Below are positions 10,445-25,400 of a DNA stretch of 64,000 bases, piece by piece. This stretch comes from Beroe forskalii. Lineage: Eukaryota; Ctenophora; Nuda; Beroida; Beroidae. The notes beneath the pieces were generated by a model. That model was not told the DNA's origin. It saw only the letters and a list, made by a program, of their open reading frames with translations, and ran no database searches. Within the stretch, counting starts at the first letter, position 1. Every line of letters starts with the position of its first letter. The DNA lies in contig WFMF01000645.1 in the NCBI GenBank assembly GCA_011033025.1, forward strand, positions 17,478-81,477, given 5' to 3'. Made by a program: the position numbers and the translations under genes.

Positions 10445-13400
10445 GTAGGGAGCTCTAAATACCTTAGAGGTAGTTAGAATAATGTTTTGTCATAAATTCA
10501 GAAATTTCAAATTGAAAATTTTAGGAAAATGTAAATTTTGAATTAATTCAAATTCCGTGAGTAAATTTTCCCTGTGATAGGTGGTTTGTTATGGCCGATT
10601 GATCATTGATTACATGTTGCCAGATAAAGCTCTGACTTTATAAATTTTCAAATTTATGCCAACTATAAATACATCAGAATTATTTATATTTAATCAAATG
10701 CTCTTCAAGACTAACTTGCGCCCTCTGGAACAGGGCACATGTTAACAGGATAACAGCCTGGTAATTAGATTGAAAACAGGGCACCCACCCTCCTTGTTTA
10801 TAACATGTTTAACAGTGTTCATATGTGATACAATGTGTGCTATTAATAAACATAAACCAGGGTGGGTACTTGCAAAGGGGCGAGGGGGATGGATTGTTTT
10901 TGCATTATCACAGAAACTTTAAATATCACTGGACAATAAACACATGCCCTAACCCCATTGTTGGTTGTGTTATTGAGACTATATAATTAACACGAGGTTG
11001 ATTGTTTGGTAGTTTTCAAATGTTTTAACCCCTTTGATTTTTGCAGGCGCCCCCGAAGGCCCCAGCCCAGAAGATAACGATGTATGAGCCTCCTGACCTC
11101 CGGGATGAGTCCCCCAGGACACACGACGAATCCCCACTCATCCGGGCATCCCGAGACCTGTCTCTGTCCCGGTCCAGTATGGACGACTTGAGGGCGAATA
11201 GAGCCTCCACTCCTAACTCCAGGTACTGGTTTTATTGCTTTTTCTGGTCACTGATTTTGTTATATTTGTCGTAAAAACCAATGAACCGTGACATTGGATT
11301 TCTTTATAGGATTAGTTACTTTTTATCTGTTGCTTTGGTCGATTGTGTATCTTTAAGGTTAGAGTCCTTCGTCTCAACTTTTGTGTTTCCTCATGAAACT
11401 TTTGAATGTTGAAACCTGAATGTAATTTTGTTATACATTTGATATACATTTCGGTATACATACAACTTTCAAGAGCTGCAGTCTAATTCTTTTTGAGCAC
11501 CTTTAATCATTTTTCTCATTATATCAGTTCCAAATCATGTTTTAATAGTTCCCTCACCTGGCTGAGAAAACACCATCATTTTACAATATTATCTACAGCA
11601 TGCTCTAAACACAGTGTATTAAGTCGCGTAGAAAACATAGGCGGTGAATAATGACGTCATTATCAGGGTTCAGAATGGTTAGTCTATGAAGTCACACCGC
11701 CTACTTTTGTATGCGGACATATAATTTAATTTATCTATACACATGGTACAATAATTATTTGTAATCCGATATTCTCACGTGAAAATGTAAACTGGTGTGT
11801 ATGCAGAACTTGGCAAAAAAACTTCTTCCAACGGAAGCGAGTTAGATTGCAAGCAGTGTTATCAGATCACTGATGCATTGTTGAGTAGAATCAGTCGATT
11901 TTCAATCGTCAGACATGATATAAAAATGCATATAACAGAATTATGAAATTAATATTTGTACATAGGTAAGGACTCAGTTCATAGAACCTAATTTTCATCA
12001 TCCCACTCTGAATTAATTCTTCGTGTTTAAACGTTAATGAATTATTTCCCTGTGTTTCAGTTCAACGGGTGGTCGCCCTGATAACAGGCAACAAACTAGA
12101 AGTAAGTTAAGCTACATGATATAATTTGTTGTGTGTACTACTGTATGTTATACTTAGTGCAAGTGTCGATTTATTTTGTATGGGTTGATATATGTACAAT
12201 GTATACACATTGAAGCTCTGTTTGTTAGGTGTATTGTACAAAATTGCAGATATGTAAAGGTCTGCGCTGCAGAAATTGCAATAGCGATACCTTTGCTTCT
12301 CATAAATACATAAGGGGCCTGCAGTATCCATTGCTGAATTATAATTGTAGTTATATATTTGAAATCCAATCCTCTAATGATTGTGATGACAAATGTGGAC
12401 CCATTCTACTTAATTAACTGGATCACTGAGCGATAACAGATTCTATTTAAAATCATGGTGATCTGGAATATCTAAATTTGATTTGGGGGCAATCCAAAAT
12501 TAGGTTGGGTGACTTCAAACTGTTAGAGTCACTCAACTGTGACCAATGTAAAAATTTATAGCTACATGTTATTGTCAAGATGATATGGCGTATCGAGTCT
12601 TCATTTCAATTAAAGAAACCAAACTATAGATGCCAGTTCGATCACCTAACCGAATCGCTTTAAAACCAATCCTGAGCTATTTAACCCCCAACAAGCCACC
12701 ATGCAAGTAAACTAACCCCTAAAATCCTCCCTGCAAGTGAACTAACCCCTGACAACCCCCTGTAAGTTAACAAACCCCAGACAGGTCGTCGCCTCCCACT
12801 CGGCCCCAATCCACCTCCCCGCGCACCACTCGGAGACGACACCTTCCTGCCACTCCTCCTGGATTCATGTCATGCCGGGCTGGCTCCCCACTTTCCTCTT
12901 CTTCCTCTGCAAGACCTGCCTCTCCTCTTTCTTCCTCATCTGCTAGAGCCGCTTCGCCTCTTTCACAGACCACGCCGCCCTCCCATGGCTCCAAATCTTC
13001 GAAAAGAGCCGCTTCACCCCTGACACGAGTTAACCCTCCATCCCGTGACGCTTCCCCAAGAGGCAGCTCTCCTGGAACCACTCCCCCCTCGCATCCTCGG
13101 GGGCAGATGATAAAGAAAACCCACCGGAGGACCCACTCGGATAACCCTACCACTCGACTCCTGCACAAAGACAAAGACAAGGCATCTCCGAGGTTCATGT
13201 CACGGGAAAACCTCGCTAAGTCCCCCTGCAGTCCGCTAGCGAGACGATCCATGAAGGTCTCCTCTCCTGCTCCATCTTCCGCTCCAGGAAGGTTCCTAAA
13301 CCCTCCGAAATCCTCCCCTAAATCAAGGAAATCCTCTGGGAGTTCCAGACACTCTTCTGCCAGACAGTCTCCTGTCTACAACAACTCCTCTTCTCAAAGT

Positions 13401-16400
13401 ATCAGTGGAGCTCTGTACAGAAGACTAGCTCTCAGACCTCTCTCCAAAGCAGCACTTCCATCAGCACCAACTCAGTCTGTAAGTCCAGTTCCAACTCCTC
13501 CAACTCTAGAGCAAGGTCTTCCTATCCTCCTCCACCCCATATTCCTTATCCTGTTAGATCTCCTGTTGCTTGGGATATTGACAGTGAAATGGTGTCCCCT
13601 GAACCGGAGGAGGTAAAGCCACCAAAGCCACCTACTGCTGGGGTGGCGTGGCAGATCGGTAGTGGTCTAGAGTCCCCTGATGGTGAGCCAGTGCCACTAG
13701 GTGCCACTGAGCCTGAACAGTTACTGGAGTTTAGTCCACGGACTGTTACTGATCTTCATCAGAGCATTTTGGCGGCTCATCAAGACTTCCCAAAAAGTCG
13801 GATTCTGGAATAGAGATTCCTGCTGGTGACGCTGTTGGAGATGATGATGATGACGTAATGCTTCCTGATAGAGGAACCATTTCCCCTGTTGGTCCACCCT
13901 CTCCACATCTGGTGACTCTGAAGACGAACTGCTCCTTCAGAACCTATGTGTCTGTCAGACAGAGAATTATCTGATAACGAGTGTCACGGCCCCGATGATA
14001 ATGTTTTGGAGACTGCGTTAGTGGTAACGCGTTATGCGGCGTGATGACGTCATCAACTCACAGCATGCCGCATGTGTTTGATATCGAGCGAGATCACCAC
14101 GGGGTGGGGATGTTGCCTAGCAACGAGGGAGTTGCTAAGATCAGTCCAACTAGGAGACATACCACTCAGAGAATACCCAATCTAAGCAATGAGGAGAGTT
14201 TGAAGTTCAGAAGATCAAGTCATGGCGACGCTCCTGGACTCTCAAAAACCGGAGACGAGTCTAAATGGTCAGACCCGGCTATCAGGTTCCAATGGGGAGT
14301 GTCTAAATGGAGCAACTTCAGAAAAATCGGGAATTAATGAGCCATTCCGGCCTCGACTTCGATCTAAGTCTGATATGTACCGGAAGTCCCAAGCCCGAGT
14401 GAAGGATAACTACAACAAAATGATTGATTCATGTGAGTGTGAGTTTGTGTGCGGGTGATCCCAAGCATTGCATTGTGTGTGATTTTCTGCTCTTTAATTG
14501 GGTTGCGGGAGTTGTTTTTACATAAAATTTACGCTGCGGGAGTTGGTTTTAAATGAAATATACGCTGGGAATGAAAGCTTAGGAAAGTGATAAGTTGGAT
14601 ATTTTTTGGCTGAATTTTTGTCAGTGAGCTAAGCACGTGAGTGATTCTGAGCATTTTGTAGAGTGTGATTTTATGAGCTTTCTGACTTACTCGGGAATTT
14701 GGGGTTGGTTTACAAGAGATTTACGCTGGGAATTGAAAATAATTTGCTGGATTTGTGGAGTAAGCTAAGCATTGAACGTATGATTTTCTTACTTTTCTTA
14801 CTGGGAGTTTTACATGAAATACGCCGGGAATGGAAAAAGATAAATCGAGTTGTTTTTAAGCTGAATTTGTGTGAGTTTGACCGGTGAGCTAAGCACGCTG
14901 TCAGTAGTAAATTGGGCCCTTAGTCGCATTGCATGATGGTTAATATTGAAACACGGTAACAATTCATTAAAACTGCTGAGCGTACAACTGAAGAGGGTAG
15001 AATCTTAGAATGACTCAAATGCTGTTTTTGATGAACATTGAACGGTTTATTTCCTTGTGTGTCCTTGAAATAGTGGCTGCACGGGTTTTATTATAGCTGC
15101 AGGATTCAATTTGATTTTTTGCGTAAAGGTGATTTTTTGAAATTCGAGAATTTATAAGATTTTTCAAAAAACATGACGTCAGCTTTAACTCTTTTCCTCT
15201 TCATCAATTTCGAAAGATTAATTTTCTTCAGTGTATTCTTTGAATAAAATATCTTCCTTTCACTCTACGATTTATGATTATGAACAATCTGAATTCTTAC
15301 TGAAAGCACTGTAAATATAAATTTCAAATCAAGCGACCTATTCTAGTATTCTAGGAGACTTTTGATTACAATTCTTTGTGCTCATAAAAGCACTAGGCAT
15401 GTATACAGGTATACAATATATACTTTTATACATTGGTCTTACGTTGCAGTAATAAATGGTGTGAGTACCCACCCTACTTAGCGTTATATCATCCCTCACA
15501 ATGAGGTAACCACCCCTTGAAAGCTCTTATATATACCCTTCTTCATACGGCTGAGTGTCTCAATCAGTGCCATTCACACCCATTGCACGAAGCAACATCA
15601 TAGACACGCCATTCTAACTTATGATAATGGCTTCATCAACACACCATCCTCATCGATGATAATGACATCATTAACACAGCAATCTTATCTATAATAATGA
15701 CGTCATTAACACACCATTCTCATCTATAATAATGACGTCACTAACACACCATTCCAATCTATAATAATGACGCCATTAACACGCCATTCTCATCTATAAT
15801 AATGACGCCACTCTTACTACCTTTTATTCGAGTTCACTTACGATATTTAAAGTAACACCTGGCCTCAACAGAGTTAGTTATAAGTACCTATATACATGGT
15901 CACAGATACATAGAGTTAAAAGTACCGCTAGCACTAAATTCTGTGCAAGTTAAAATATGTTATGTTTAATATATGATATGTTAATATGTTATGTTTAAAG
16001 TTAAACATTATGCGTATTTGGTTATACAGTTAAATTCAATATTCATACAGTTAAATTTAATATTATGTTCGCAAAATTTACTTCTAAATCCTTAGTAAGC
16101 GGAATTATTTATCATATAGTTGTTATAAAACACAAATAAAAAACAATACAACTTTAGTCAATGACATAATCAGTAATCAGTCCAATTTTGGCACACTGGT
16201 TGGCAAGAGTTAACCTTTAACTTTGAAATATTATTTTGTCTCGAATGTGTCAATACTTGGGACTCCATAGACATTTAATTCTATTTAGTTTCCTTTTTTA
16301 GTTAAATTGGAGTGCTTTATTACTTTATTGTTGTTCTTAAATCTATTTTCATCAAAGCCAAAAACATACTAAATACCAACGCCTTTATATTATTACTCAT

Positions 16401-19400
16401 CCCTATCACAATAAAATATGGTTTGAGCTATCTTTAGACTACAATAAAAAGAGTAAAGACTTAGCATTAAATAAGTGTGGTAATGACTAAATAATATATT
16501 ATGCATACACATATCATCATAAAATATTTTGTGTATGGCAAATACTTAAAGAATGTCCTCTGGAGTTGTTGCCAAGTGGCATGGCGTGCACTGGAAAAAA
16601 GAAAGGCTCTCTGTTACGTCACTAATTCTCTATTCTGAAGCCTGGTAATGATGTCATCTTGAGACATTTGTTGTTCTTGGGTGACATGTGCCATTAGTGT
16701 TCGTTCTCACAACAAAGAATATTCGACTGACACGCAATCATGTGTGAAGGAATGGATAAGACTAGGAAGTAAACTTTAAACATTATGTTTGTGCCAGATA
16801 ATCATGTTATATTGTTGGCTAGAGTGGCGTTATAATCATAAATAATGGCGGATTAAAGACGATAATTTCCGCTTGCGTCAAGTTAAGAGAAACATCCTCA
16901 TATCAAATTCATACCACATACAATGCAACAGATACTCCATAATATATTTGACCATTAGAAGCTCGCTTTTTAGAAGCAAGCGGGTTGAATATAAATCTCT
17001 AAAAGTTCTTTTTTATTTTCTTCTACCCTCTTTCTGTCAGTGGCTGATTCCACTGTTTTTGTGTTCTTTCAGACGTTGAAATACAAGCAAATAAAAAATA
17101 TCTTGATTCTCCGAGAATATACGCATCTAAAAACACTCAAATTAGCCCAAAAGTAGCAATTGAAAAACTCCCCTCCTTCAAAATAGCGAAGATTTTGACA
17201 TCAAATATACAACAGTGTTCATCCTCGTGGCAATCTTCGTTATTTTTTTGATTTCCTTCTCCAATCCTCAAACTAACACCCATTCCCTCAGACAAAGGAC
17301 CAAAAGGCAGCGCTTTGTACGGTGAGCCTGCGTGGTGGGGAGAAGAGGAGGCGGAGCTACACTCTCCCTCCACTCCTGATATCATTCAGCGGGGACCTAG
17401 GGTAAGTGACAACGCTCTGACACCATTTTAATAACACTCTGACAACACTTTGACACCACTTTAAAACACTCTGAAACCATTCTGATAGCACTCTGACACC
17501 ACTCTGATAACAGTCCGACACCACTTGACACCATTTGACACCACTTGACACATCTTTGACACCACTTGACACATCTTTGACACCACTTGACACCAATTTT
17601 ACATCACTTCGACTCCAATTCACTGTGTTGTCACTTCCTTCACTCCTACCACCACCACTCTACTTGTTCTGAACAACAGTATACAAATCCTTGCTATACT
17701 CTGAGATTAGTACCACAAAGAAGAAGGATACTGCTCTGTTACACACACAAACACACACACAAACACACACACAAACACTCAAACAAACACTCACACAAAC
17801 CTGACGAACACTCAAACAGACTCTCACACAAACACAAACACTCACACAAACACTCACACAAACACTCGCACAAACTCACACGTAGCTGACAAATGACAGA
17901 GATCCAACGAAATTGTACAGAATTATATATTGCAAAGAACTCTACCTGTACTTTATCAAGTATATTCGACCGTCCTGGCATGGCTCTCAAAATGAGAAAA
18001 GGTATTATATTGGGTTATATAATATCAAGTGTAAAGGTGTCAGTGCGCTGTCTTGGATTATATTGAGAGCACAATTTGCAATACATTTTATATAGTCAAA
18101 GAAAGTGGGAGCAAGAAATGTATTATATATAGAACTATATCAGGAAATGACTCAAATGAGCACGTGCGATGAAATGTATTATTTGTCAAATTGCACGTGG
18201 TTATATCAAGTAATTACGGTGCTTGAATTTATGTAAAGAGTGCTCCCTGCTCCAGCAATTACAGTGCATACAATGTACTCAGAACTATACTTCTAGAAGC
18301 ATTAGAAGCTGTCTACTAATCACAGCTGGTAGTTGTTCAGAATGAAGTCATTATCATGGGTAAGAGTTGCGAATTGATGACGTCATTATCATAGTTTAGA
18401 ATGGTGAGTTATAATCGATCGGAGTATTACTCGGGAAGCGTGATCCTATTAGAGCTGTATTAGAGTTGGATTTGAGTAAAGAATAGTGAAAGTGGGGCGA
18501 GAGTAATATTAAAGTTGGACTTTGAAGATTTCCATGATAGCGGGGCGCGAGAGTTCTTGAAAAAGTGTTCCTGTATAAGATTAAACCCTGTGCATGAGAA
18601 ATAGGCGGTTAAAATGACGTCATTATCATCGGCCACTGCAGTGAATTGATGACTTTGAACCGCCTGTTTTTCACGCGCGGTATAATTATACATCTCTTGA
18701 TCCTTGATAAAGCAGGCGGTGTGATGGTATCAATTCCCCATTATTTACCATGATAATGGCGTCCTCCTCATCTCGTATTATCAGCGTATACCATCATCAT
18801 CAAATGAGAGGCCGGACCCGAAGGTCCGCAAGAGGATAGTCCCTGAGTGGGACTGAGCCTGCCTCTGGTCGCCGAGGCGACGGGGTGAGAGGGTGAAAGG
18901 TGATGGTGGAGGTGGTGCAGGTGGGAAAAATGAGGGTGTGGCTAGCGTATACCATGCAATATAGAGCTGCATTGCACCTGCAGCTGTGTTAATCTTTACA
19001 CCACAATACCCGATCTCTCTTCTTATAGTTAGATTTGGATAAAATGGTGAACCTCATAATTTATGGAAATGTAGAGCCATTGTATCCAATGATTGACCGT
19101 GGACTCGGCAGGGGTTTTACTGAGGACTCGACCTCGGTCACAAAATATCGATCGATAAATGACTGTCTCAAAAGTGGAGGGCAGCGCAGGAGTAAAGTGA
19201 CATTTCGAGGACTTTAGGAACAGTTCTTATTACTTCTTCTGATATTGCTGTAAAGTTCCAGAGTTGCAGTGTGTTAACAAGGCAACTTGTATGGGAATAC
19301 TCTCCATTCTGTTCAGTGTCATCAATTGCTCTCTTCACACTACAATGATGTCATCAATTACCAACACTGAACTATGAAAATGACGTCATCTTAACCGCCT

Positions 19401-22400
19401 TATTTCCGTTAGTTGCGGCTGAACACTTTTTATTAACATGTCAAAAGTAGGTATAACTCTGTGAGAAATGTTAAATGATATTGCAGCGTGAAAGCTCAGA
19501 GGAAGATAATTAAAACATCAAAGCTTTCAGGAGTTAATTAGTTAATCATTACTCTTATTCCAAGAGTTAATTATAGCTTGAGGAGTTAATGACACTACTC
19601 CTGCTCCATCCCTTGAATAGTAGTCATGTCGTATGATTGAGTGAAACTTTTTATTTCATGTCAAAATTATAATGGAGCGTTAAATGAATTGCAGTTTCTG
19701 AGAAATTAATAGAACATCAAAGCTTTGTTAAATGTATGACTGATTAATTGACTTGAGGAGTTAATTACCCTACTCCTGCTGTGGCTTGAATAATATCATG
19801 TCGTATGATTGGAGTAAATCGATTTCACAAATTGTAATGGAGCGTAACGCAAGAGTTTCTGGATTAATATGGTCATAAAATTGGCAAATGTATACCTTGT
19901 GCAATGAATATTACTCTACCTCATGTATTTGTTACAGATTATTGGCTAAAATGTACATTCACCACAGGTCTCTTTGAAGTTTCCACACGACATAATGCAC
20001 CATGTATTCATGTATTGAATCGTGGCGATTATAACCAAAGTAAGGTGCAAAATAATAGCTTTCAACAATGATACATCTCGCTTTATTATCGATGAAAATC
20101 GCGTTGATGTACTAGAATTTATTTGTATTTGACCTTATACAATTTTTGCCAGCATGAGTGTATATGTGCGACTGTACAGCAAACCTTATCAGTGTATTTA
20201 TTGCAGTCCTTAGTGTCTAGAATAAACAACTGTTGGAGTACATTAATATTATCACTACATCGTATCCTCAATTAACGTCTGCCAGATATTGACTATATAT
20301 CTCTTCCCTGGCGCTGGAAAGGATAGATATGTCAGTTAAAGTCATGATGATGTGCAATGTATACTGTGATAGTTTGAAGCAATCATCATCAATGACTTCT
20401 CCGTTTTCCACAGATATATTGTTTAAAGGTACACGCGTGAATATCTAGCCAGATCCACATCACTGCTTAGAGATTAAAACGACTGGTAATTCCATCATGC
20501 TAAACCGTCTGTAATTAGTCCGTGTCTTGTTTAAGTTATGGTCAATTACCAGTTTATTACCTGTCAATTAACCAGGGTCGAACGCCAATTAAAATACCAT
20601 AAGTTTATAGACAAGCTGCTGCCAAGCATTGCCGTATATATGCTGTTAATTATTAAGATCGATAAGACAGTCGTCAATAGCAATGACGTATCGGCACTAT
20701 ACGCCGCGCGCGAGAAATAGGCGGGTAGGATGACGTCATTATCATATCATTATGTCGTGAGTTGATGACGTTGAACCGCCTATTTCTCGCGTCGTTTAGT
20801 TATCAATAGTACCAATGACGTATCGGCGTTAGACGATAGTTATCAATAGATCCTCGTTAATAGCTATAACTCATGCACAGCAATAAGTTTTGGACAATAG
20901 CTATACGCATACAGTGATTCAGTTAATCATGAGTTGTGATCATAGAAAGTCGTATGAAACTTACTAACGTCGGATTCTGAATTATAACTTGAAATTTTAT
21001 TTCAGATTTTGCATTTTATGCAACAAACTTCAAATAATTTTCTCGCATTTCAATATATATTTCTTTGACCTGTGAAACTATAAATGAATACAACAAAGCC
21101 TGAGACAAGTCTCAAAGTCAACAATATTTACATCCATATAAGGACATCTGATATATAGCACAGTTTATCTATTGAATATTGTAACACTGCTGTATTACAA
21201 AGTGAGTAAAATTCTCCCTCTGTTCTCTTTTTATTAAGTTTGAGAGTGTTTGAGGGCAAAGAAATATCAGATTTTGATTCTCAAAGTTAAAAGTCTTTTC
21301 AAGTGATGATATTAGTGATGGCGCATTACTTAGCAGTGAGCCAGACTGGTGTCAGACTGGTGTCAGTAATATGTCAGACTGGTGTCAGTAATATGTCAGA
21401 CTGGTGTCAGTGATGTGTCAGACTTGTGTCAGTGATGTGTCAGACTTGTGTCAGTGATGTGTCAGACTTGTGTCAGTGATGTGTCAGTGATGTGTCAGAC
21501 TGGTGTCAGTGATGTGTCAGACTGGTGTCAGTAATATGTCAGACTGGTGTCAGTGATGTGTCAGACTTGTGTCAGTAATATGTCAGACTGGTGTCAGTGA
21601 TGTGTCAGACTGGTGTCAGTGATGTGTCAGACTTGTGTCAGTGATGTGTCAGTGATGTGTCAGACTTGTGTCAGTGATATGTCAGACTGGTGTCAGTGAT
21701 GTGTCAGACTGGTGTCAGTGATGTGTCAGACTGGTGTCAGTAATATGTCAGACTGGTGTCAGTGATGTGTCAGACTGGTGTCAGTGATGTGTCAGACTGG
21801 TGTCAGTGATGTGTCAGACTGGTGTCAGTGATGTGTCAGACTTGTGTCAGTGAAGTGTCAGACTTGTGTCAGTGATGTGTCAGACTGGTGTCAGTGATGT
21901 GTCAGACTTGTGTCAGTGATGTGTCAGACTGGTGTCAGTGATGTGTCAGACTTGTGTCAGTGTCAGACTTGTGTCAGTGATGTGTCAGACTTGTGTCAGT
22001 GATGTGTCAGACTTGTGTCCGTGATGTGTCAGACTTGTGTCAGTGATGTGTCAGACTTGTGTCCGTGATGTGTCAGACTTGTGTCCGTGATGTGTCAGAC
22101 TTGTGTCAGTGATGTGTCAGTGATGTGTCAGACTTGTGTCAGTGATGTGTCAGACTTGTGTCCGTGATGTGTCAGACTTGTGTCCGTGATGTGTCAGACT
22201 TGTGTCCGTGATGTGTCAAAATTGGGTCAGTGATGTGTCAGACTTGTGTCAGTGATGTGTCAGTGATGTGTCAGACTTGTGTCCGTGATGTGTCAGACTT
22301 GTACAGACTTGTGTCAGTGATGTGTCAGACTTGTGTCAGTGATGTGTCAGACTTGTGTCAGACTTGTGTCAGTGATGTGTCAGACTTGTGTCAGTGATGT

Positions 22401-25400
22401 GTCAGACTTGTGTCAGTGATGTGTCAGACTTGTGTCAGACTTGTGTCAGACTTGTGTCAGACTTGTGTCAGTGATGTGTCAGTGATGTGTCAGACTTGTG
22501 TCAGACTTGTGTCCGTGATGTGTCAAAATTGGGTCAGTGATGTGTCAGACTTGTGTCAGTGATGTGTCAGTGATGTGTCAGACTTGTGTCCGTGATGTGT
22601 CAGACTTGTGTCCGTGATGTGTCAGACTTGTGTCAGTGATGTGTCAGACTTGTGTCAGTGATGTGTCAGACTTGTGTCAGTGATGTGTCAGACTTGTGTC
22701 AGTGATGTGTCAGACTTGTGTCAGTGATGTGTCAGACTTGGGATAGTGATGTGTCAGTGATGTGTCAGTGATGTGTCAGACTTGTGTCAGTGATGTGTCA
22801 GACTTGTGTCAGACTTGTGTCAGACTTGTGTCAGTGATGTGTCAGTGATGTGTCAGACTTGTGTCAGACTTGTGTCAGACTTGTGTCAGTGATGTGTCAG
22901 ACTTGTGTCAGTGATGTGTCAGACTGGTGTCAGTGATGTGTCAGACTTGTGTCAGTGATGTGTCAGACTTGTGTCAGTGATGTGTCAGACTTGTGTCAGT
23001 GATGTGTCAGACTTGTGTCAGACTTGTGTCAGTGATGTGTCAGACTGGTGTCAGTGATGTGTCAGACTTGTGTCAGTGATGTGTCAGACTTGTGTCAGTG
23101 ATGTGTCAGACTGGTGTCAGTGATGTGTCAGACTTGTGTCAGTGATGTGTCAGACTTGTGTCAGTGATGTGTCAGTGATGTGTCAGACTTGTGTCAGTGA
23201 TGTGTCAGACTTGTGTCAGTGATGTGTCAGACTTGTGTCAGTGATGTGTCAGACTGGTGTCAGTGATGTGTCAGACTTGTGTCAGTGATGTGTCAGACTT
23301 GTGTCCGTGATGTGTCAGACTGGTGTCAGTGATGTGTCAGACTTGTGTCAGTGATGTGTCAGACTGGTGTCAGTGATGTGTCAGACTGGTGTCAGTGATG
23401 TGTCAGACTGGTGTCAGTGATGCGTCAGTGATGACTTGTGTCAGTGATGTGTCAGACTTGTGTCAGACTTGTGTCAGTGATGTGTCAGACTTGTGTCAGT
23501 GATGTGTCAGACTCAGTGATTTGTGTGTCAGTGATGTGTCAGACTTGTGTCAGTGATGTGTCAGACTTGTGTCAGTGATGTGTCAGACTTGTGTCAGTGA
23601 TATGTCAGACTTGTGTCAGTGATGTGTCAGACTTGTGTCAGTGATGTGTCAGACTTGTGTCAGTGATGTGTCAGACTTGTGTCAGTGATGTGTCAGACTT
23701 GTGTCAAACTTGTGTCAGTGATGTGTCAGTGATGTGTCAGTGATGTGTCAGACTTGTGTCAGTGATGTGTCAGACTTGTGTCAGTGATGTGTCAGACTTG
23801 TGTCAGTGATGTGTCAGACTTGTGTCAGTGATGTGTCAGACTTGTGTCAGTGATGCGCCAGATTGGTGTCAGTGATGCGCCAGACTGGTGTCAGTGATGT
23901 GTCAGACTGGTGTCTGTGATGTGTCAAACTGGTGTCAGTGATGTGTCAGACTGGTGTCATTGATGTATCAAACTGGTGTCAGTGATGCGCCAAACTGGTG
24001 TCCGTGATGTGTCAGACTGGTGTCAGTGATATATCAAACTGGTGTCAGTGATGTGTCAGACTGGTGTCAATGATACGTCAGCCGTGGTAACATTATACAT
24101 GTACTTAAATTTCAAGCAGCAATATCACAACTTATGTTACACTCTGTACCTTCTAGTTTTCGGAAATATTAAATGCTATATTTACTACGCACAGCGGATT
24201 GAATATGTAAATGTGCTTGTGTGAGTAGTGGGGTCTTGGACTGTGAAATATGGGTTGTTATGGACATTAAAGCTTCGCCACAATGAAGCTTTTTGATTGT
24301 GGATGAACATTTTACAATGAATTTGAAAGAATAGACCCTCTGGAAAAGGAATTCAGTGTAGACTGGTGTTGATTAGAAAATTGGAGTCGGATAGTCCACG
24401 TGGGATCAAATAAGGGTCATTGTCCCATCCTCAAATACTTGGACTGTAAATCTGTATTGTATATAATTCTCTCCGTTTAATATGTTGAGAATTGGGATGC
24501 TTTTCCTCTATAAAACTATAAGCTATACTCCGAACAATGTGAATTCTATGCGAGTCTACGCATTCTCAAAAAAGCTACATTTTTTCGTGAATAAAATAAT
24601 TCAAGGTCGAGACTCGAGACATATTAAATTATTAACTCATCGCCTTTTTATCGCAGTACAATATGCCTGCAAATTGCAATAAGGAATAATGGTCGTGAAG
24701 CGGAACTAAATCACGTATGTTAAATAAGTGAAAGAACCATGCGGTAGGTCCTTATTGAGAATATGTTGTCAAATTCTTGCGATTTTCTTGGTTAACTTGG
24801 ATATACTTACATTGTAAAATCATCAGTTCTCATGTGTGAAAAGGCGCTCGTTACGACTATACCCTCCGTTCTAAGTGTTGCATTGTAAGGTTATATTTAA
24901 CACATGTAACAGCGTTACTTTGAGAGAAGTATGTAATTGTGTGTATAACTGCACCGTATAATATTATCCTAACTACATAACGAGGGTTATACCCCGTGCA
25001 AGCGAAAAATAGGCGGTTAGTCACAACATAATTTGGCAGCGCGCACAATGTAAATGACGTCATTTGGACCGCCTATTTATTCTGAGCGTATGTTAGAGTA
25101 CAATAGTTCCTGCTGCCCCTATTCTCAGTTTAAAAGCTTAGACTCTTGGAGCGCTAACCTACTCTCATATTTTAGGAGCCTATTTGAGTGCCCCTCCAAA
25201 CCAGAAATATGGGCGGTTAAGATGATATCATTATCATAGCGAAATTAGGGAGTTGATGACGTTGAAGCGCCTATTTTTTGCGCCCGTGGGGTTTAATACA
25301 CCCACAATTTATATTAGGATGATCCTTATAATCGACAACTTGGAGGTTAGACTCTCGGAGTGCTTTTGTTCAAGCGATTTCATCTCCAAAGGGTCATTAT

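Noticed and set aside
12767-13252. 161-codon minus-strand frame, Gly/Glu/Leu-rich
   Set aside because: Shadow of the GC-rich Ser/Pro exon on the plus strand.
17587-17990. Long open frames on both strands rich in Thr/His/Lys or Cys/Val
   Set aside because: They lie in a CA-rich microsatellite; the periodic composition explains the open frames.
18961-19217. 60-codon plus-strand frame starting at 19035 as an exon
   Set aside because: No acceptor with matching phase and no recognisable sequence; ends in a stop without a donor.
21340-24085. CRISPR-like array
   Set aside because: Units are contiguous 11/22-mers without spacers, in an animal intron; it is a minisatellite.
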